Of a stretch of DNA of 9,384 bases, positions 6,673-9,384 are shown piece by piece (the first letter of the stretch is position 1; each line of letters begins with the position of its first letter). The stretch comes from Chloroflexota bacterium (GTDB lineage: Bacteria > Chloroflexota > Dehalococcoidia > Lucifugimonadales > JAPUKM01), in assembly GCA_027295645.1 (NCBI GenBank), contig JAPUKM010000181.1:1-9384 (forward strand), given 5' to 3'. A program made the translations under genes and the position numbers. Below the pieces are notes generated by a model. That model made no database searches. It was not told the origin of the DNA and saw only the letters and a list, made by a program, of their open reading frames with translations.

Positions 6673-7488
6673 ATGGTATTGAGGGAGTTTAGTCTTGATG
6701 GCAAGGTGGTCATCGTGACCGGGGCTGGCCGCGGCCTGGGCCGGGTCATAGCTCTGACCATGGCCGAGGCGGGGGCCGACATCGTATGCGCGGGAAGGAC
6801 GCCGGCATCTCTTGAAGCGATTGCCAGGGAGGTTCAGGAGCTGGGCCGCACGGCACAGGTCGTTCTTACGGATGTCACCCGGGCGGACCAGGTGGAGGCG
6901 ATGGTGCAAACAGCGCTGGATACATTCGGTCAGATCGACGTGTTGGTGAACAACGCCGGTTTGCTGATTGCGAAGCCGATAGTCCCTCTTCCTGATCTGA
7001 ACAGCGGGCGGTTGTCCAGATTCGGCTCCGTTAATGAGGCCATCACCGAGGAGGAGTGGCGGTCTGTTGTAGATACCAACCTCTTGGGGCCGTTCTTGTG
7101 CTGCCAGGCCGTTGGGCCTCATATGCTGGAGCGACGGTCAGGCAAGGTCGTCAACGTCATCTCGGTGGCTGCGGGCAAGGGATATCCCTCCATCGTGAGT
7201 TACGGAGCTACCAAAGCGGCCCTGGCCAACTTCACTCGCTCCCTGGCGCTGGAGTGGGCACCCTACAACATCAATATCAATGCCATCGGGCCCGCCAATT
7301 TCCCCACCCGCATGAACGCTCCGATACACCAGGAGGGAAGGGCGCTCGAGCAGACCCTTTCACGAATACCGCTGGGCCGCCTGGGCGACCTACGGCACGT
7401 GGGGCTGCTGGCTGTGTATCTGGCCTGCGAGGCGTCAAGCTATATGACCGGTCAGAGCATGTACCTGGACGGGGGCGTGCTGGCGTGA
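6673..7488 (+). CDS. Classical short-chain dehydrogenase/reductase (SDR)
   Basis: This 271-residue NAD(P)-dependent oxidoreductase shows the full classical SDR set: TGAGRGLG cofactor loop (residues 16-23), NNAG (93-96), the structural Asn136 in DTNLLG, Ser164 in NVISVAAG, and the YGATK active site (Tyr177, Lys181). It ends with a conserved GQSMYLDGGVLA tail. Arg42 after the second strand (CAGR) hints at NADP(H) rather than NAD(H). A stretch of about 15-18 extra residues (roughly 103-120) after NNAG is longer than in typical members and may shape the substrate pocket. ATG 6673 has an AGGAGG ribosome site (6661-6666) 6 bases upstream. The gene is divergent from the amidase operon and may serve the same pathway, but it could equally be a generic 3-oxoacyl or sugar/alcohol dehydrogenase. 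The substrate is unknown. Confidence 0.95.
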   Translation: MVLREFSLDGKVVIVTGAGRGLGRVIALTMAEAGADIVCAGRTPASLEAIAREVQELGRTAQVVLTDVTRADQVEAMVQTALDTFGQIDVLVNNAGLLIAKPIVPLPDLNSGRLSRFGSVNEAITEEEWRSVVDTNLLGPFLCCQAVGPHMLERRSGKVVNVISVAAGKGYPSIVSYGATKAALANFTRSLALEWAPYNININAIGPANFPTRMNAPIHQEGRALEQTLSRIPLGRLGDLRHVGLLAVYLACEASSYMTGQSMYLDGGVLA

Positions 7489-7537
7489 GAGAGGGTATCT
7501 AAGAAGCTCTGCGGCAAGAGAAGGGAAATCATGTGTG

Positions 7538-7868
7538 CTATTTGGGGGGTAGGGAGAGAGCGTACCGGACGCCCTTGAGAGCCCACTCCTTTAAGTCCTC
7601 ATCTGAGGCCAAGGCGTTAGGGCCTATCATAATCCAGCCCTTCATGGGGCGGCCCGTATAGTCGAAAGCTCGGACGTGAGGATTAGCAATAGCGGACTCG
7701 TGTTGGCCAGGCTCTATGCGGACGATCATGTCGTCCTTGAGGACCCCGCAGGTCACGTTACCCTGAAGCAGAAAACTCAAGCCACCGAATGTCTTTTTTT
7801 TCGGTGCATCCTGGCTGGTCTGTTAGGAGCTTGCGTATCCGCTCGGCCAGATTCTCGTCGTAGGCCAT
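7538..7868 (-). pseudogene. TfoX N-terminal-domain protein, split by a frameshift in an A8 run
   Basis: From ATG 7868 the frame reads MAYDENLAERIRKLL through CTEKK, then leaves the family sequence and stops at 7758. The following frame continues as FGGLSFLLQGN, CGVLKDDMIVRI, RPMKGWIMIG and a final LSLPPK, ending at TAG 7538-7540. Joined, these give about 109 residues with the layout of TfoX N-terminal-domain proteins, a small family of poorly known function beyond its relation to the competence regulator TfoX. The break falls at eight A's (7794-7801 on this strand); one fewer A restores the whole frame. A GGGAGA ribosome site (7874-7879) precedes ATG 7868 by 5 bases, and the gap from mqnC is only 13 bases, so it belongs to the mqnA-mqnC operon. 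It may be a recent mutation, a sequencing or assembly error in the homopolymer, or a gene expressed through slippage. The otherwise intact coding sequence argues against an old pseudogene. Confidence 0.85.
7794..7801 (-). other. A8 homopolymer at the frameshift in the TfoX-like gene
   Basis: The coding strand reads GAAAAAAAAGAC. Removing one A converts the reading Glu-Lys-Lys-Asp into Glu-Lys-Lys-Thr followed by the family's FGG motif. Runs of this length are known sites of RNA polymerase slippage and also of indel errors in sequencing. Confidence 0.85.
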
Positions 7869-7881
7869 CTGTTTCTCCCGA

Positions 7882-9033
7882 TCACCCGCCGCCCGCACCC
7901 ACTCCGGCAGCGAAGCTGCCCACCCGGCCGCCGGGGCCAACGCCCTCCGGTGCAGGGAAGTACCGCACTATCTCGTACAGCGTGGTGCGCTGGGCTGGCG
8001 TGAACCCGGCCTCCTGGATCGTCGCCACCACCTCGTCCACCGTGGTGCGGTTGTACCAGCCCGCCTCCTGCATCACGTTCTCGTCGAAGAGCGTGCCGCC
8101 GAAGTCGTCGCCACCGAAGTTCAGCGCCACCTGGCCGGTCTTGCGCCCCTCGGAGAACCAGGAGGCCTGAACGTGCTGGAAGTTATCCAGGAAGATGCGG
8201 GCCACAGCGATGATCCGCAGGTACGGGTTTGGCCCCGCCTCCTCCTTCACCTTCGCCCCCAGGGCGTTGCCCGCTCGCTTGTAGCTCCAGTGCACGAAGG
8301 CGGTGAAGCCGTGGAACTCGTCCTGGAGGTCGCGGACCACCTCCAGGTGGTTGACGATGTCCTCCGGGCGCTCCAGGTGGCCGTACATCATGGTCGCCGT
8401 GGAGCGCATGCCAATGCGGTGGGCCTCCCGGTGCACGTCCACCCAATCGGCGGTCTTGCCTTTGGGGTACAGCCGGCTGAGCCGGTGCTTCACCCGGTCC
8501 GAGAGGATCTCTGAGCCTCCGCCGGGGATCGACACCTGTCCGGCGTCCTTCAGCCGCTGGAGCACTTTCGGCAGGGGGAGCCCCGACACCTGCGCCATCT
8601 TCTGGAACTCCGGAGCCGAGAAGTAGTGGGGCGTGATCTGAGGATACCGGCGTCGAGTTTCCCGGACCAGCTCCTCGTAGTATTCCAGAGGAATGGCGGG
8701 GTTGAGCCCCCCTTGCAGGAGCACGGTGGTGACCTCCTTCTCCGCCGCCTTACCCACCTGCTCCAACATCTCCTCTACCGTATAGGTGTACTTGTCCGAG
8801 TCCGCCTCCGTCCGGTAGAAGGAGCAGAAGGTGCAGTAGGCGTCGCAGACGTTGGTGTAGTTGAGGTTGGTGTCGATGACGAAGGTGACCACCGGGTCAG
8901 GGTTGTGGCGGAACCGGACCATCTGGGCCAGCGGTGCCAGGTCAAGGAGGTTGGCCTCCGTGAGGAGGTACATGCCCTCCTCCCTGGTCATCCGTTCCCC
9001 GGCCTCAACCTTTGCGCGTATCTCATTAAGCAT
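7882..9033 (-). CDS. mqnC: Cyclic dehypoxanthinyl futalosine synthase (MqnC), radical SAM
   Basis: MqnC is the radical SAM enzyme that cyclises dehypoxanthine futalosine in the futalosine route to menaquinone. From ATG 9033 the protein has 383 residues. The iron-sulfur motif CDAYCTFC supplies Cys63, Cys67 and Cys70 in the CxxxCxxC spacing. Other hallmarks are DTNLNYTNVC just before it, VTTVLLQGGLNP (101-112), SIPGGGSEILSDR (168-180), a TATMMYGH segment, and AGFTPAQRTTLY near the end. An in-frame GTG at 9042 overlaps the mqnA stop as GTGA and would add three residues. The ATG at 9033 is preferred because GAGGTGA lies 5 bases before it. The tail of about 20 residues is rich in Gly and Ala and extends beyond the conserved domain. 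The gene is the second of the mqnA-mqnC-tfoX-like operon and is tightly coupled to mqnA. Confidence 0.96.
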   Translation of the reverse strand: MLNEIRAKVEAGERMTREEGMYLLTEANLLDLAPLAQMVRFRHNPDPVVTFVIDTNLNYTNVCDAYCTFCSFYRTEADSDKYTYTVEEMLEQVGKAAEKEVTTVLLQGGLNPAIPLEYYEELVRETRRRYPQITPHYFSAPEFQKMAQVSGLPLPKVLQRLKDAGQVSIPGGGSEILSDRVKHRLSRLYPKGKTADWVDVHREAHRIGMRSTATMMYGHLERPEDIVNHLEVVRDLQDEFHGFTAFVHWSYKRAGNALGAKVKEEAGPNPYLRIIAVARIFLDNFQHVQASWFSEGRKTGQVALNFGGDDFGGTLFDENVMQEAGWYNRTTVDEVVATIQEAGFTPAQRTTLYEIVRYFPAPEGVGPGGRVGSFAAGVGAGGG

Positions 9034-9038
9034 GGGGG

Positions 9039-9045
9039 TCACCTC
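9039..9045 (-). promoter_or_regulatory. Ribosome binding site deciding the mqnC start
   Basis: GAGGTGA on the minus strand (9045-9039) matches seven bases of the canonical AAGGAGGTGA and stands 5 bases before ATG 9033. The sequence also contains the mqnA stop codon TGA (9041-9039), so ribosomes ending mqnA sit on the mqnC start signal. Confidence 0.6.
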
Positions 9046-9384
9046 TCTGTGCTCGCCGCGATGGCGGAGGTCTGGGGTAGCGCTTTCAGCAGATGGCGGA
9101 ACCTCCCGATGGCCTCCATCTCCTCTTCTCCGGCCACGTAGTGGAAGCTCCGGACGTACTCCATCACCTCTTGGCGCGACAGGCCCAGGTCGGCGTGGCG
9201 CTTGTCGGCGATGGCCTCAACGTTGGCCAGGCCGGCCTGAATGCCGGTCTCGAGTTGATCACGGAGCCGCCGCCGGATATCCGAGGCCACCGTCTTCCGG
9301 ACGATCCAGCGAGCGAATACAAAGGGGAGGCCTGTCCAGTCGTACCACACCTGGCCCAGGTCGTACAGGAACGGATAGGAGGGA
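9039..9384 (-). CDS. mqnA: Chorismate dehydratase (MqnA), C-terminal part only
   Basis: The frame enters from the right window edge and ends at TGA 9041-9039, giving the last 114 residues; the start lies outside. MqnA converts chorismate to 3-[(1-carboxyvinyl)oxy]benzoate, the first committed step of the futalosine route. The family's C-terminal signature is clear: YDLGQVWYDWTGLPFVFARW near the beginning, then ADLGLSRQEVMEYVRSFHY and a final helix EEEMEAIGRFRHLL. The GTG at 9350 is internal to this conserved segment and is not a real start. It is immediately followed by mqnC, the usual partnership in this pathway. Confidence 0.92.
   Translation of the reverse strand, partial: PSYPFLYDLGQVWYDWTGLPFVFARWIVRKTVASDIRRRLRDQLETGIQAGLANVEAIADKRHADLGLSRQEVMEYVRSFHYVAGEEEMEAIGRFRHLLKALPQTSAIAASTER

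Noticed and set aside
7489..7537. Possible terminator between the SDR and the TfoX-like gene
   Set aside because: Only a four-base CTCT/AGAG pairing around GCGGCA is visible, with no T run; too weak to call.

Overview
The window is a GC-rich, gene-dense piece of bacterial chromosome with short intergenic gaps and overlapping stop/start codons. Three genes belong to the futalosine (alternative menaquinone) pathway: mqnD complete, mqnC complete and the 3' end of mqnA. These sit beside a set of amide-hydrolysing and dehydratase-type catabolic genes. That mix would fit a Chloroflexota lineage (for example Dehalococcoidia/SAR202-like), but this is a guess from gene content. No rRNA, tRNA, CRISPR array, transposase or phage gene is visible.

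Layout. Positions 1-1561 (minus) hold the first 520 codons of a large, unusual asparaginase-family protein that runs off the left edge. Its long antisense open frame on the plus strand is a shadow. A divergent promoter region (1562-1734) separates it from mqnD (1735-2571, plus). mqnD ends 12 bases from the end of a convergent four-gene minus-strand operon (6529 down to 2584). In transcription order the operon encodes a PuuE-like (allantoinase/polysaccharide-deacetylase fold) protein, a GatC-like small subunit, an amidase-signature amidase, and an MmgE/PrpD-family protein. A second divergent promoter region (6530-6672) separates this operon from a plus-strand short-chain dehydrogenase (6673-7488). 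The right end is a minus-strand operon, mqnA (cut by the window edge), mqnC and a TfoX N-terminal-domain gene. The last is split by a frameshift in a run of eight A's.

How the genes may work together. MqnA makes the enolpyruvyl-benzoate precursor, MqnC closes the ring to cyclic dehypoxanthinyl futalosine, and MqnD releases 1,4-dihydroxy-6-naphthoate. The steps between MqnA and MqnC are not encoded here. The central operon looks like a catabolic unit. A PuuE-like hydrolase could open a cyclic amide, imide or ureide. An amidase with a GatC-like partner (as in AtzE/AtzG) could cleave a linear amide or carbamoyl product. PrpD could dehydrate, hydrate or isomerise the carbon acid. The SDR could supply a redox step. 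This pathway is inferred; each family call rests on motifs read directly from the sequence.

Most notable are the asparaginase relative with a rewritten catalytic motif (EGSPT where the family has HGTDT) and a large insertion, the four-gene amide-catabolism operon, and the A8 frameshift in the TfoX-like gene.
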